This document shows positions 21,998 to 34,254 of a DNA stretch of 64,000 nucleotides, piece by piece. Every line of letters begins with the position of its first letter. Position 1 is the stretch's first letter. The notes beneath the pieces were generated by a model that was not told the DNA's origin, searched no databases, and worked only from the letters and a program-made list of their open reading frames with translations. The position numbers and the translations under genes were made by a program. Source of the DNA: Macrothele yani (lineage: Eukaryota; Arthropoda; Arachnida; Araneae; Macrothelidae); the NCBI GenBank assembly GCA_039090855.1, contig CM076990.1, positions 202,497,232-202,561,231 of the forward strand, written 5' to 3'.

Positions 21998-23548
21998 CAC
22001 TGGTGTGCAAAAATTAAGGACGAGACGGCTTTTCGAATGTAACGTCGTGCAGAAGTGCTCCATATCAACTCAAATCATACCATAAGATCCCCAAGATGTA
22101 AGAATATGGGACTAGTGAGCAAAACCGTGCAAACAAGGAATCCAAAGGATACAAAGGCACTTTATTGAAAAGGTAGCTTCGAGCAGAACTGGACATAATA
22201 CAGAAACGTCCATGTGACAGGCGGCTGCCAAGAAAAATCCAGTCTTTAGTAGGGGATATGATCACCCTGACTGAGTTGCAGGATTTACAACGCCTGTCCA
22301 TGCTCAGGACGAGGTTGTCAAGGAGCTGTTGAGGCATCGCGGCCCATTCCTATTGTAGCGCCAATCGCAGCTGCGGAATCGTAACTGACGGCTGGTGATG
22401 TTCTGTCAAGCATCTCCCGAGAAGGTCCCACACGTGTTCGATTGAATTTAGGTCCAGGGACCTTGCAGGCCAATCCATACGTTGAATATCTTCACTCTCC
22501 AACAGCTCTGCGACAGCCACTGTACGATGAGGTGTAGCGTTGTCGTCCATGAAGAGGAACTCAGGACCCACAGCACCTCTAAACAGACGCACATGAGGCA
22601 GGAGAACCTCGGTACAATAGCGGACACCAGTGACTGAACCTCCTTGAAGATGTGGAGGTCAGTATGGCTACCAAGCATGATACCGCTACAAACCAGAACT
22701 CTGCCACCTCCAAACCGGTCCCTTTCGATGATGTTGGAGGTGTGATTGCATGTTCCCTGCTCTCTCCAGATGTGTATACATCCAGAATCACTCGTCAGAC
22801 TAAATTGGCTCTCATCCGTAAAGAGAACTCGACCCCATTGCTGATGTGTCCAGTTCTTGTGTTCCTGGCACCACAGAATCCACCATCTCCGATGAGGAGG
22901 CGTTAATGGCACACACCGTACTGGTCGTTGTGCAAATAGACCACCTTTCTGCAGCCTCCTGGCCACAGTAAAACGCGATAACGGACGTCTAGTTGTCTGT
23001 GGCATGTGCCTCGCGATTTTCCCCACTGTCTGCCATGTGTCTCTTCTCGCTGTAGGACAGTATACTGGTCGTCTGCCGTCATGGCTGCTCGTGAACGACC
23101 ACTGCTAAACTCTCGAACAGCTGTTCCTGTCGTTTGAAATGCTCTCCAAGCTCGTGAAACGATGCTGTGAGCGATCCTGAACTCCTTGGCCACACTAGTT
23201 ACACTTCGACCTTCTTCCAACTTCACAATGACACGGCCTTGGGTAAAGTCATCCAGATGTCATCTACTGGATTGCCTGTAGGCCATATCACACGGTGGCA
23301 GCAAGTCAACGTCATTCAAACCGATGTACAGCATGCAATGGCTTTCACCGAACTGCTGAGTGTACACCGCCTTTATGCTTTATAGCCTTCCGACACACAC
23401 ACACACACACACCCAGTCATGCTGCATATATGTGCATGCCCTACTGTACCGTAGTCTCTCTCCCAAGTGGTCTTTCGGTCCGTTCTGCCTGCTCGTTCTG
23501 CTGTTATGCTAATTTCTCCTCTTTGTCCTTAATTTTTGCCCACCAGTG
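21998..23548 (-). mobile_element. Tc1-family DNA transposon, copy 2 (DD34E)
   Basis: 1,551 bp between TA dinucleotides (21,996-21,997; 23,549-23,550), with terminal repeats CACTGGTGTGCAAAAATTAA and its mirror. The minus strand encodes a Tc1 transposase in pieces: an N-terminal helix-turn-helix (KLEEGRSVTSVAKEFRIAHS, 23,225), the first Asp in RVLFTDESQF, the second in FLFMDDNATPHRTVAV and the Glu in LNSIEHVWDLLGR. The second Asp and the Glu are separated by 34 residues, hence DD34E. All three catalytic residues survive, but frameshifts (about 22,905 and 22,580) break the protein. It is about the same length as copy 1 and very similar to it. Confidence 0.93.
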
Positions 23549-23550
23549 TA

Positions 23551-24028
23551 ATTGCAGATATCAGAAGCTCAACAAATGTTGCAAAACTTATGTTGAAGTC
23601 AGCATTGATTGCACTTCTTTTAATGTCCACTAACGTTTATGAATTTACTTTTACCTTTTATACATTCATGTACACAAGATCATTATCTGCTATTCATCTT
23701 ACAATGTCTCAGTTCTGAAGATAAATTGTGATCATACAGATGATTTGCATGCAAATTTAAAATAAGAGCTATAAATATATGTTTCCTAAGTGTATTTATG
23801 TATTTATTACATGGATGAAACTACATGTTCTCATTCACTCCTATTGTAGATACTCAAAATTACATTGTTAAAAAAATACACGATTCCAGCTTAATAGCAG
23901 ACATTATTAGCATATTTGATACTTAATTAAAGGAGCACATGTTCATTTCCTTACATAGTCATAAAAATAACTCATTACATACAGTTTTTATTTGTGTACT
24001 ATTTAAGTACAGTAATTCAGAGGCTTAC
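23551..24028. other. Intron h-g, nothing recognised
   Basis: No gene or named repeat is seen. Confidence 0.4.
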
Positions 24029-24079
24029 CGTAAGGAACGCCCTCCTGCGTCTGTGGCACTTTCCAAATTTCCTTGACCA
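24029..24079 (-). CDS. Host FERM gene, exon g
   Basis: 51 bp with acceptor TTCTTCAATAG and a strong donor GTAAGC on the minus strand. In the chained frame it reads GQGNLESATDAGGRSL plus the first two bases of an Arg codon. Its length (17 codons) keeps phase 2 on both sides. Gly/Ser-rich composition suggests the linker C-terminal to the FERM domain. No domain homology can be claimed for so few residues; the call rests on splice sites, phase and position between exons f and h. Confidence 0.65.
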
Positions 24080-24168
24080 CTATTGAAGAAAAAGTGCATG
24101 TATAATGTCACAAATAGAAAATATGATTAATTGATATGCTTACCTTTAAATACATACTGGTACGGGAC

Positions 24169-24185
24169 AAGAGAGAGAGATAGAG

Positions 24186-24238
<53 letters not shown>
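24169..24238. repeat. Compound (GA)n(GT)n(GA)n microsatellite
   Basis: GA-rich run, about 16 GT units, then GA units. It lies in the intron between exons f and g. Confidence 0.95.
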
Positions 24239-24239
24239 A

Positions 24240-26067
24240 AGATGCACATAGGCATTCATTACCTAATCAGTAGCCTGAATGATACTCAATTTAGTTTTTT
24301 TGCTTATACGTTTCCATCAAAACACTGTGATACCTTACTAGCTGGCTACTCTTCACCTGCTAGCAAGGTATCAACCGTGTTTCTAGTCTTTACATAGAGC
24401 TGGTTCACCACTAGTTTGAGTGTGTAGTGAGCTTTGTAATTAACTGCTGTCCTACATAATCTCATGTCTGGGAGAGGAAGGACTGTGTGAACAATTCAGC
24501 AGTGAAATAAATTGAAAAACCTTTCATACCTTCAAAAATGAGTATGCAACTGTACGGTAATAGAGTGAACCTCAAAACACAAGTGCACTCTCAGTTAGCG
24601 CAAAAATGGCTTGATAACATCTGGATTTAACATTTTATTTCTTCACGAATATTTTACATGCTTCAGTTATTAAAATCTGTAGGGAACATCAGGATTCACA
24701 ATTCACTGTTTTATGCATTCCCTGTGATCACTGAAGGCTAAGAGAGTCACACATCCTAATTACAGGCAATGGTTCAACAGAAAGGGAAACATGGCATAAA
24801 ACAAAATGCAACTCGCATGGCCCATTTGGACCATAAAACCCAAGCTTATAAGTTGAAGTGAAAAAAAAAAATGAACAGTAGGAAACTGTGATTTAGCCAA
24901 TTAAAAGTGTGAACTGTGAAATTACCAAAATTAGTGTTCTCATTAAATCTAAAAATCAGAATTTTTGGTTTCCATTAGATACTAATTACTAATCCTCCCC
25001 CCCCCCCACCCCACCCCCAGAACAACCTGCACATGGCACAATGGCACAAAAATAAAGAGCATATCAAAACACCCTCGTGCCAACACAGTTACAGAAAGAT
25101 TTTGAAACTCACCAGCAGGATGTGAATTCAGCTGGTAGTAAGTTGTAAACTGCTAATGGAAGAAAATATACTACTAGTGCATTTCTCAAAGGCACGTGCA
25201 ATTTTACTTTTCTACCTTCATTTCAACAGTGATTTTTTTTAAATTTACCATTTACTGTACCAAAAAAGAACCTACCACAGACATTATTTTCATTTTTAAA
25301 ATTATAAAATCTGGGATACCTACCAACTCACTAAAAATGCAATTTAGATTGGAAAATTTGCTTTTACCTTTCTTCCTCATTAGAAATGTTGTCCTCTATG
25401 GGCTGAGCTCAGATGTGAAGTGCACTTCATGTGTATGTGAGAGGGGGGAGGGAGAGAGGGGGAGAATGAGGGGGGAGAGGAGAAATAAAATCCTCTTCAT
25501 TAGAGCAGAGCAGCAAAAGCAGTCCATATCATCAAAGGTTTGCAGGAAAAAAGTACCTGATTTATGTTTAAATTATTCTAATTTTGTAAGTACTCCAAAT
25601 TCCACATTTAGCATCAGATTTTGAATAAGTTTGACAAATATATGGCAAAACAGTTCATTGCTATCACAGAACCAAATTTTTGGGTGATAATGTTTAGCAC
25701 AAATAAGTGCTGCTATTAAGTGGGATAAAATAAAAATTAAAAAAAAAAACCCTCTGCTCACATATATGGTTTGAGGCTTAGTGCCCTTCAAAATCAGCAC
25801 TTTCTAAAACTTTATACTTTTCCTCTGGGCCCAGCAAGAAGTACACATTATTTGAAACTACGCACAATAAGTAAAAGTTACTGCAAATTTATTTTAATGC
25901 TCTTCACACATACTCCTAACACTCTAACTGCTCGTAAAATGCATTTTTTTTTCAATCATTTAAATGATATAAATGAAAACAGTTGAAAAAATTATAGTAG
26001 AGATTTTTTTTCCTTTGAAGTGGTAGCCTAATGCCACTTATGAGCACAAAAAGCTAGCAGAAGTCAC
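24240..26067. other. Intron g-f
   Basis: No transposon is recognised. There is a C-rich run at 24,996-25,018 and a purine-rich GGGAGAG stretch at 25,440-25,480. Confidence 0.4.
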
Positions 26068-26118
26068 CCCATACTGAATTTGCGGGATTGCTCGTCCGTG
26101 GCCATGGAAGAGCCAAAG
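26068..26118 (-). CDS. Host FERM gene, exon f
   Basis: Acceptor TTGTGTTTTCAG on the minus strand, then codons reading FGSSMATDEQSRKF. The AG left over from exon e plus the first C makes Ser. Two donors are possible: GGGTGACT after 26,068 (51 bp, giving SMG and keeping phase with exons g and h) or GTATGG after 26,075 (44 bp). I chose the first because it gives the Ser/Arg-rich reading downstream, but the second is closer to the donor consensus and also stays open. The exon lies just C-terminal to the FERM domain. Confidence 0.7.
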
Positions 26119-27000
26119 CTGAAAACACAATTCAATGCAACACATCTACCCCATGAACAGAACTGCAAGACAAATACTTGAAGGTATTCCAAGTAAACAT
26201 TCTTTAGGAGTTAATTATTTTGTACCCTTTAGCCTAGTGGTTACAACATTAACAAGAAGCTACATTGCAACATTGCATTTGTTTGGACAGATTTTGTCCA
26301 AGTGAGTGGCTCCATAAGAATGCTTTCAGTTTTCATTAAGTGCTGTAGGAAATGGATACTCAACGTTGAAAATTCCGCACTTTTTTTTTTTTTTTCATTA
26401 AGCCGATATACTCTTCAAAACCTTGCTAGATTCAATACTTACTAAAAGAAAAAATGACAATGGCTATGAATTTTACATTACTTTTATATGAGGGTGGTTT
26501 TTCGTGCAACTTCTCACAGATCTCAGACAATGAAATAGTTCAAAAATTAAAATTTTGTATGCATTTCAGTTCTTTTCCCTAAACAATGGAGGTAAAACCT
26601 CACAAAACTGAAGGAATAAAAAAACCTTTTCAAATCCTTGACAGGAATTTCGAAAAACCAGCAAGGTTTATCTACCAGCAGAGGCAGTAAATCAGAGGTC
26701 TTCCACAAAAAACATCCGAACTGGCAGCAATCAAAAGTGGATCACGATGGAAATAACCTGTATTAATTTAGTATCCCTTGACTGATTAACTCATGGAAAA
26801 TCATCAAGTAAACAGCTGTATTCAGGGTCTGAGTGAAAAAAAGGGGCCCTATAATGTTGGACCACAAAGTTGCATATGAAAGAGTCATGTTTTGAATGCG
26901 CAACAGCTCCTAGCCAGTGCACAAATTTTACTCCGAGTCCATATAAGTACACACACTAAGATAAAATCATACTTAAAAATATTTCAGTACATGCATACAT
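26119..27000. other. Intron f-e, unannotated part
   Basis: No gene or named repeat. An A/T run lies near 26,380-26,396. Confidence 0.4.
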
Positions 27001-27071
27001 CATACATACGTATCACTAAACTGTTCTCTGAGATTCAGAGTTTAGCTCCACAAAGAAATACAAATTATCAG
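27001..27071 (-). mobile_element. LINE-A copy 3, 3' tip (left of the PLE nest)
   Basis: Short TACA-type tail, then the LINE-A 3' UTR (plus strand CACTAAACTGTTCTCTGAG ... CCACAAAGAAATACAAATTA). It is cut at 27,071 by the PLE-2 insertion and resumes at 35,671. The 9-bp sequence AATTATCAG is repeated at 27,063-27,071 and 35,671-35,679. Confidence 0.85.
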
Positions 27072-27590
27072 GTACATATTCAGTGTTAGAATCATAATTT
27101 ATGTGCATACAATTATATTTATAATAGGTTGCTTACCTTTTTACACATTTCCTTGCATGTTTTATTCCCTTAGTTGTCTTGCTTGGTTCAAGCCCCTGGT
27201 GCGCTGTTCCATTTTCGTCTTCAGGCTCTTTCAAATGCTCGGCAAATGTCCAAGTCCACGAAGTGCACTGCTTTAATGACTCTAGGTCCCAAACTGTATC
27301 TTCCTCCCACCCCACCCTTCCTACCAACGTGTAAAACCCAACCTTTGCTGGTTGATTGATATATATAAAAACCCCAATTCTTGAACTCAAAACCTTTTGA
27401 TATCATCAACGAACCTAAACTGCCTATTTACATACATACAAAATGCCGAACAAAAATATTAAAAACGTATATACAACTATTTACACACGACTCATCTTAT
27501 TCCTTCAACTCCCCTTCCCAACACCTCATGACAACTGGAACATTCAGTCACCACACACTAAGCCCTTCTCAAGCAGACTACCTGTAGTAC

Positions 27591-27618
27591 TTTCTACCCC
27601 TTCCAAAGTTATCCTCAG
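27591..27618 (-). ncRNA. Hammerhead-like core, PLE-2 minus arm
   Basis: CTGAGGA (27,618-27,612), an imperfect hairpin TAACTTT/AAGGGGTA and GAAAG on the minus strand. It is identical to the copy at 35,173-35,200. Confidence 0.5.
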
Positions 27619-27799
27619 GAGGTGTTCTAGATGTTTTCTCTCCTGCTACCACAGTGAGAGTGAGCGGCACGTTCGTCTTCCTCGCCCCTGCTCCAACGTC
27701 ATTTACGAAAAACTTCCACTGTGACTCCATCTTTTATTAACTTTAGTAAACTCTTCATTTTCTTCTTCTGTTTTTTTTTTTGTTGAATTTTTATTAGTT

Positions 27800-27986
27800 C
27801 TTTCCATTTTTCATTAAGGATACTTGGGTCATTATTATTACAAATTCAATCTCTATTTTTTTCAATAAATACAGACTCTGCAGTGCGTAGGTGTCTCTCA
27901 TTGCGACACAATTTTATTATTTTAATCTCTTCAAAATTCGGGTATGTGGTGTTATCCAGACAATATTGTATCAGTGCTGTTCCTGC

Positions 27987-28023
<37 letters not shown>

Positions 28024-28735
28024 CAATTTTTAATATGTTGTTGTAGGCGATGTTTTAATTGATTTTTGGTACTTCCAATATATTATATTGGTGGGATTCC
28101 ACTTATAGGTAATTCGTACGCACCCGCCTTTTCTAAGATACTAAATTTTTCAGTGTTATTAATTATCATATCTCCAATTGTTGTTACTTTGTTTCCCATC
28201 TGAATTCCATATTTATGGCACAATTTATTGATTTCTGTAGATATTCCTGGAAGGTAAGGTATTGGCTCCAACATATTGTAATTGTTTTTTTTTTTTCTTT
28301 TAGGGGAAGATGTATCATGCATCTTTACTTGTACTTCATAAATCCATTTATTTATTTTCTGTGGAGGGTATCCATAGCTGTATGAGATTTCTTTCATGTA
28401 ATTTATATCTTCAGTACGAAATTCTTCTTCAGAGGAATGTGTGATTGCTCTTTTGATTAATGTTTTTATGCTATTACATTTCTGTGTGTAAGGGTGTGTT
28501 GAGTTATATGGTATCAGAACAGGGACATATGTCTGTTTTCTATGTATACCTTGTACTGCAGTTGGTTATTTTGCTTGATAATCTTAACATCTAAGTCGGG
28601 TAAGATATTTTCTTCTTCATGTTCAACTGTCAATTTAATTGTGGGATAGACATGTTGTTGAATTAAAGATTCCAACTCATCAGTATCCATTCTGGTCATG
28701 ATGAAGATATCATCTACACATCTGCAGTAAAATAA
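27800..28735 (-). pseudogene. PLE-2 minus arm: end of RT plus GIY-YIG
   Basis: Starting at about 28,735 the minus strand reads CRCVDDIFIMTRMDTDELES (catalytic box Y-x-D-D with Tyr replaced by Cys), then LTVEHEEENILPDLDVKIIK. After a frameshift come MKEISYSYGYPPQKINKWIY and IPYLPGISTEINKLCHKYGI (thumb). The GIY-YIG half LPISGIPPI.YIGSTKNQLK follows, and the run of Lys codons shows as the long T tract at 27,990-28,021. Near 27,900 comes the RHLRTAES block. It is 5'-truncated in the middle of the RT. Confidence 0.85.
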
Positions 28736-28767
28736 CGAAAACACAATACACTGTAAAGAATACATAT

Positions 28768-29279
28768 GAATTTATCGAAATAGTGAAAAATGTAAACCAA
28801 GATCTAAAAGATTACAGAATAGCTAGTATGGATGTCAAAACTCTGTTTCCAAGTACCCCTGTGCCAGAAGCAACAAAGATTATTATTAAAAAATTACAAC
28901 AGGATCAATCGCCTAATAACACACAACTACAAGAGTTAAAAGCAATTTTATTATACATCTATGAAAATAATATCTTCAAATATGATGAGAATATATACAA
29001 ACAAAATTATGGAGGCCTAATGGGCTCTCCTCTGTCAAATCTGTTTTCTGAAGTAATTATGAACAGCATAGAAGAACAAATTTTCAGTACAATGGATGAA
29101 CCACCGTTAGTTTACTGCAGATACTTAGATGATATCTTCATCATGACCAGAATGAATACTGATGATCTGGAATCTTTAACTCAACAACTTGGTAATGTCT
29201 ATCCCACAATTAAATTGATAGTTGAACATGAAGAAGAAAATATCTTACCCTACTTAGATGAAGATTATCAAGCAAAATA
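28768..29279 (+). pseudogene. PLE-2 plus arm: reverse transcriptase
   Basis: An open stretch of about 165 codons. Motif A appears as YRIASMDVKTLFPSTPVPEA, then YKQNYGGLMGSPLSNLFSEV, the catalytic box YCRYLDDIFIMTRMN (both Asp present) and ENILPYLDEDYQ. The frame ends at 29,279, a few bases before the inserted element at 29,297; the continuation (VHRKQTYVPVLIPYNSTHPY) resumes at 34,255. The N-terminal fingers are missing. Confidence 0.9.
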
Positions 29280-29416
29280 ACCAACTGCATTACAAGCATA
29301 CCTGCCAACTTTCAGAAACCGAAATCCGTAAAAAAATGAATCGATATGTTCGATGAAAATTTTAATCGATATATTCAATGAAATTACTTGTCCCGCATAT
29401 TGATTAAATGTACTGA

Positions 29417-32400
29417 CATCATCATCATCATCATCATTGTCAACCATTATCAATCCACTGCTGGACGCAGGTCTCCCCAAGTTTTCTCCACAACGGTCTG
29501 TCGTGTGCCAGTCTCCTCCATGTCACTCCCACATACTTTCGAATTTCATCCACCCATCTCCCATGTGGTCTTCTTCTTCTGGGTCTTTTCCTGTCCCTTG
29601 GAATCCAATCTAAAATTTCGGCTGTCCATACTGCCAGAAGGTCTGTCCTTCTGGCAGTATGCCCAGCCCATTGCCATTTCAGGGATTTAACTCTGATCAT
29701 GATGTCTTCCACTCTTGTCATTTTTCGGATCACCGAGTTCTTCTTCTTATCTCTCCTGGTTACACCAAGCATGCACCTCTCCATGCTGCTTTGAGTTGTC
29801 TGCAGCCTTTGTATGTCTCTTTTAGTTAAGGTCCACGTCTCTGCACCATACGTAAGCACTGGAAGGATGCATTGATCAAACACTTTTCTTTTAAGACATA
29901 ATGGCATATTGCTCTTGAAAATTATGCTGTTTCTTCCAAAAGCTCTCCAGGCAAGTTTTGTACGCCGATTAATTTCTTCATCAATGTGACCCTCACTTGA
30001 TATATGCTGTCCAAGATAAACGTATGTGTCTGCTATCTCCAGCTTTTCTCCATCAATCGATAAATCTTCATTTCTTGAAAAAGCATTGAACATCACTTTT
30101 GTCTTCTGAAAGTTCATTTTTAATCCCATTTCTTCTTTACTCTTGTCAGCAAGTTCCTGGATCATACTCTGCAGCTCTGATGGGGTAGTTGCAAAAATGA
30201 CTATGTCATCAGCAAAACGAAGGTGGGTTAGATAATCTCTATTAATCTTTATCCCTTTGTTTTCCCAGTTCAGTGATTGAAAGACATTTTCCAATGTGGC
30301 ATTAAAGAGCTTCGGAGATATGGTGTCACCTTGTCTCACTCCCTTTCCAATTTTTATGTGTTGTATTTTCAAACAGCCAAATTTGTGCACTTGCATTTTC
30401 ATAGATGTTATTAATAACGTTAATGTATGCATCTTCAATACCGCAGGATTTCAGAGCCATGGTAACTGCTGATGGTTTCACCGAATCGAAGGCTTTTTCA
30501 TAATCAATAAAAGCCATGCACAATGGAAGTTCATATTCCCTCGCTCTTTCCATTAGTTTTCTCAGTACGTGGATATGATCTATAGTGTTGTAGCCACTCC
30601 TGAATCCAGCTTGTTCTCTCGGTTGAGCCATGTCCAGTGTTACCTTCAAATGGTGTGAAAGAACTTTAGTGAAGATTTCATAAACCACTGATAGTAGGCT
30701 GATAGGTCTGTAGTTTCTGAGATCCTCAATGTCACCTTTTTTATGTAGCAGGATCATTGTAGCGTTGTTCCAATCCTCAGGAATCTTCCCTTCATTAAGG
30801 CATTGAGTGAAAATTTGGGTGAGTACTGTTTTGATTTCTCCACTTGCTTCTTGTATGATATGTCTACAGTAATTCTATCTTCTCCTGGAGCTTTTCCCCG
30901 CTTCATGTTCTTGATTGCATGTGCAACTTCTGCTGGGAGGACTGGAAGAACTCTGGTACTGGTACCATTCATGATGTCTGGAGTACATGCATCATCCCTT
31001 TCATATAATTTGGAGTAGAAATCTTTCACTCTTGTCAAAATTTCGCCTCTATTTCTTGTTACAGAACCATCTTCTTTTCTCAGTGCCATAATCTGTTTTC
31101 TTCCCTTACTGAGATGTCCCTTTGCTATCTTTAGGCTTTGGTTGTTTTCAATTGCTTTCCTCGCTAGTCCACAGTTGAATTTCCTTACGTCTTTAGTGAT
31201 ACTTTTTCGTACTGTCTTGCATAGCTCTTTATATTCCACTTTGGAAGTCACATCTTCTTTAGTTGTTCTCATCTCTCTTCTTTTTTGCATCAACATTTTG
31301 GTTTTTCCTGATAATTTGTTCACATGCAACTTATTCTTAGACACAGCTAATTTTGTTGCTGTTTCCATAAGAGCTTTGGTTACTTTTCTGTTAACTTCAG
31401 AAATATCCACTTCTTCCGATGTTAGGCCTTCTAAAGCAGAGAATCTGTTCTTCAGTTCCAATTTGAAGGTATTATGGTGTTTTTTAAGGTTGTTTATGTC
31501 AATATATTTTGCTTGTCTTATGAGCTTGCCACGTTCAAGTTTAGTGTTGAGGTGCATCTTACATCTCACCAATCTATGGTCACTACCTGTGTTGAACTTG
31601 TTTAGCACACTGCAGTCTTCTATGATGAATTTTTTGTTACACATAATAAAATCAATTTCACTTGTCATCCCATTTGGATGTCTCCATGTCCATTTCCTGT
31701 GCGGCTCTTTCTTGAAAAAGGAGTTCATGATGAAAAACCCTTCTGCCTCTGCCAACTCTACGAGCTTATTTCCACGCTGGTTTCTATTGCCGTGACTGAA
31801 TTTACCTACTGAAGTTTCATTCTGTTGCCGTTGCCCTATTTTTGCATTGAAATCTCCCATAATTATCTTCAAGTGCTGGTTACCTTTATCATTTAGATGA
31901 CAAATTTCCTCATAAAATTCTTCAATTTCTTCTTCAGGATGACTTGTGGTGGGTGCATAAGTTTGAATAATCTGAGCCTTGTATCTTCTCAAGAGTTGGA
32001 TAATGAATCATGCAGCTCTGTCAGAGGAACTTTCAACTTCTACAACTTTATCCTTCAGTTTCTTGTTTATTATAAATCCAACACCACTAGTTCTGCCAGT
32101 ATCTGTCTCACGATAGTAGAAGAGATGTCCACTTTTCAGTTCAATGAGATCTTCTCCTTTTCTCCTTACCTCACTTAGCCCGATGATGTCCCACTTGATC
32201 CTTTGTAGTTCCTCTTCTAATTCAAGAAGCCTTGAATCAGAAGATAGGGAGAGTCCATTATACGTAGCCAAGGTCAGCATCAGATGGCAGCCTAGTCCGA
32301 TCCTCCGGGGATTCTTAGCACCCTCTGCCTTCATGTTGCACTGGCCGCTGCCTTGGCCAGGTACATTCCAGCTGCCGGAGACTGAGGGCCAAGATTTAAG

Positions 32401-32620
32401 TTGTGGAGTCATTTTGGAGGGGTTTGGCCATAACTCACCACGCTGGCCAAGCGGGTTAGTGAGTGTGGGATAGCATTTCCTCTATTCCCGATGGTATAGT
32501 TATACCGCTATTTGCGGTCGTCAGAGCTCCTTTAGTGGGAACAGGATGCACCACAAGAAGGCGGGGTTGACATTTGTCAAGGAGAGGCTGTGATGTTACG
32601 CATCACCTGACCTTACATCC
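29417..32620 (-). mobile_element. RTE-type LINE (LINE-B), nearly full length
   Basis: 3.2 kb, flanked by the 7-bp duplication GTACTGA (29,410-29,416 and 32,621-32,627). The minus-strand 3' end is a (GAT)n-like tail seen as CATCATCAT at 29,417-29,437. It encodes an apurinic-type endonuclease followed by a reverse transcriptase. The GC-rich 5' leader lies at 32,420-32,620. The compact length, single long reading frame and simple-repeat tail fit the RTE clade. Confidence 0.92.
29440..32412 (-). pseudogene. LINE-B endonuclease/reverse transcriptase ORF (one stop, two shifts)
   Basis: The endonuclease begins LATYNGLSLSSDSRLLELEE, with catalytic-site motifs WDIIGLSEVR, IIQTYAPTTSHP, IIMGDFNAKIG, WTWRHPNGMTSEIDFIMC and NTGSDHRLVRC. 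A stop at 32,008 interrupts it in frame. The RT has KNMKRGKAPGEDRITVD, MILLHKKGDIEDLRNYRPIS, CMAFIDYEKAFDSV, GVRQGDTISPKLFN and LRFADDIVIFA (catalytic FADD, both Asp kept). It ends with CMLGVTRRDKKK, LKWQWAGHTARR and RRRRPHGRW. Frameshifts lie near 30,870 and 30,390. With only three lesions it is one of the youngest elements in the window. Confidence 0.92.
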
Positions 32621-34254
32621 CGTACTGAACATATCGATTAAAAATGATATGTTATCTTTGAAACAAGTATCAACTTTTAATTGATATGACTACAGATGTT
32701 TGAATTTATCGGCATGTTTATTTCGATTAAAATAGAATCTATACATAATTTCTCATTACTATGCTATCATTATGATATATAAAGAGATAAAAAATTTTTA
32801 TGGAGGTTTGCATCTCAAGGGAAGGATGTTCCACTCTTTAACCTCCAAATCCAATAGGATCATATCCCACGCCGTCCCGGAACAAACTAAAATGTTTTCA
32901 AAAACGAACCATTTTCATGCTAGGATTATCTTACGGAGAGACGGACGATGAGACAGTCAAATCAAATAAATGAGTGACACTCATTGGTAAATTATGCTCA
33001 ACTAAAAACGAAGTGAATAAACACTTTGCATGAATCGCATCCTGTTCATTATAACTTTTAACAAAGGAAGTTAATTTGTATTTTTTTTTTCACGCAGTCA
33101 ACATTAAATTTATGCTTGACGCTATATGACTAGTAATATCATTCCTTTCACCACGCGAAACGCTGAAATTACATCGACACATAGAGAAAAATGCATATTT
33201 TTAGATTTTGCAATACACAGGAAACTCCGCAGAATATGCATTTTTATATTGCTGCTCATAGCGAATCACTAATAACTAAATTTATTGACACTTGAAAAAA
33301 ATGCAAGTAAAACTGCTATAGTAAAACAGTAACAGTTTAAAGAGACGCAATTTGCAGAGGAAAAAATAGTACCGCAACATATTAATTTGGTTGAATCAAG
33401 GCAAAATATTTTTACGCACGTTATCGAGAGACGAACAAAGCACTGGTTGGAAAACGTACAAACTTACTAACGGACGAGCAAAATAAATCATTGCTGGAGA
33501 AGCACTGGCTCCAATGAACATTGGACTTGCTTTTTTTTCTTTTAACTTCCTAGTAGCATTCTTCCGTTAGGTCAAATTTATTACCAGAGAAGAAGTTACG
33601 AAACCATGACCCAATGCATTTTTAATTTCACAAAACTGACAGTTTTTGCTTAATTTCGTCATGTTGGGTATCGATCTGGGCTTAAAAATTACACAGATTT
33701 AAAATCCGTTTGAATTTTTTTCTACGATAACTACGTTCCGAGATCGCATTTCGAACTAGGGTAGTAAAGACACCTGCTCCCAAGTGTGTGCTGCAATGCA
33801 AGTCACACCCACTTTGGCCTCCTTAGAAGTTGTGACCCGGGAGGACGAAATATGCATGGGGACAGCGAGAGACAACCAAGCCCAAGGTTAAACACGCCCA
33901 GCTGGTTGTTATACTTATCAGTCTACGCGCGGCGTAAGTTTTAGTGTTTGAAACAACGCAAAACCTAACACGTGGGGAAAACTGCTGCAAATGTTCCCAC
34001 AAACACATTACGAATAAGCTTATTTATAATAACTAAAAAGTTGTTTGTAACTTACATCGGCGCTTTGCTTTGAATGAATTAAGTTAAATAAAAAAAAATT
34101 TTAATAGCGGGTGCAAAATCATCAAAAAAAGGAAAATAAATTTCGGGAATCCATCAAATCCATAAAATTAACATTTTGTCCGTAAAACCGTAAAACTAGT
34201 CACGTTTCCGTAAACTTTATGGGAAAATCGTAAAACCTGGCAGGTATGTACAAG

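Larger units (their letters stand above)
29297..34248. mobile_element. Non-autonomous TIR element, unclassified, with an RTE insertion
   Basis: The ends are perfect short inverted repeats (CATACCTGCCA ... TGGCAGGTATG), and degenerate pairing continues inward (CCGTAAA blocks). A direct repeat TACAAG lies at 29,291-29,296 and 34,249-34,254, so the target duplication is 6 bp. Without the LINE at 29,417-32,620 the element is about 1.74 kb and no transposase is readable. The stretch 32,628-34,240 holds only AT-rich sequence with ATCGATTAAAA-like repeats. Superfamily not assigned. Confidence 0.75.

Noticed and set aside
31142..31795. 217-codon open frame on the plus strand
   Set aside because: Antisense shadow of the LINE-B endonuclease/linker coding sequence.
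33823..34008. 61-codon frame inside the TIR element as a transposase remnant
   Set aside because: No catalytic or DNA-binding motif; too short to support.
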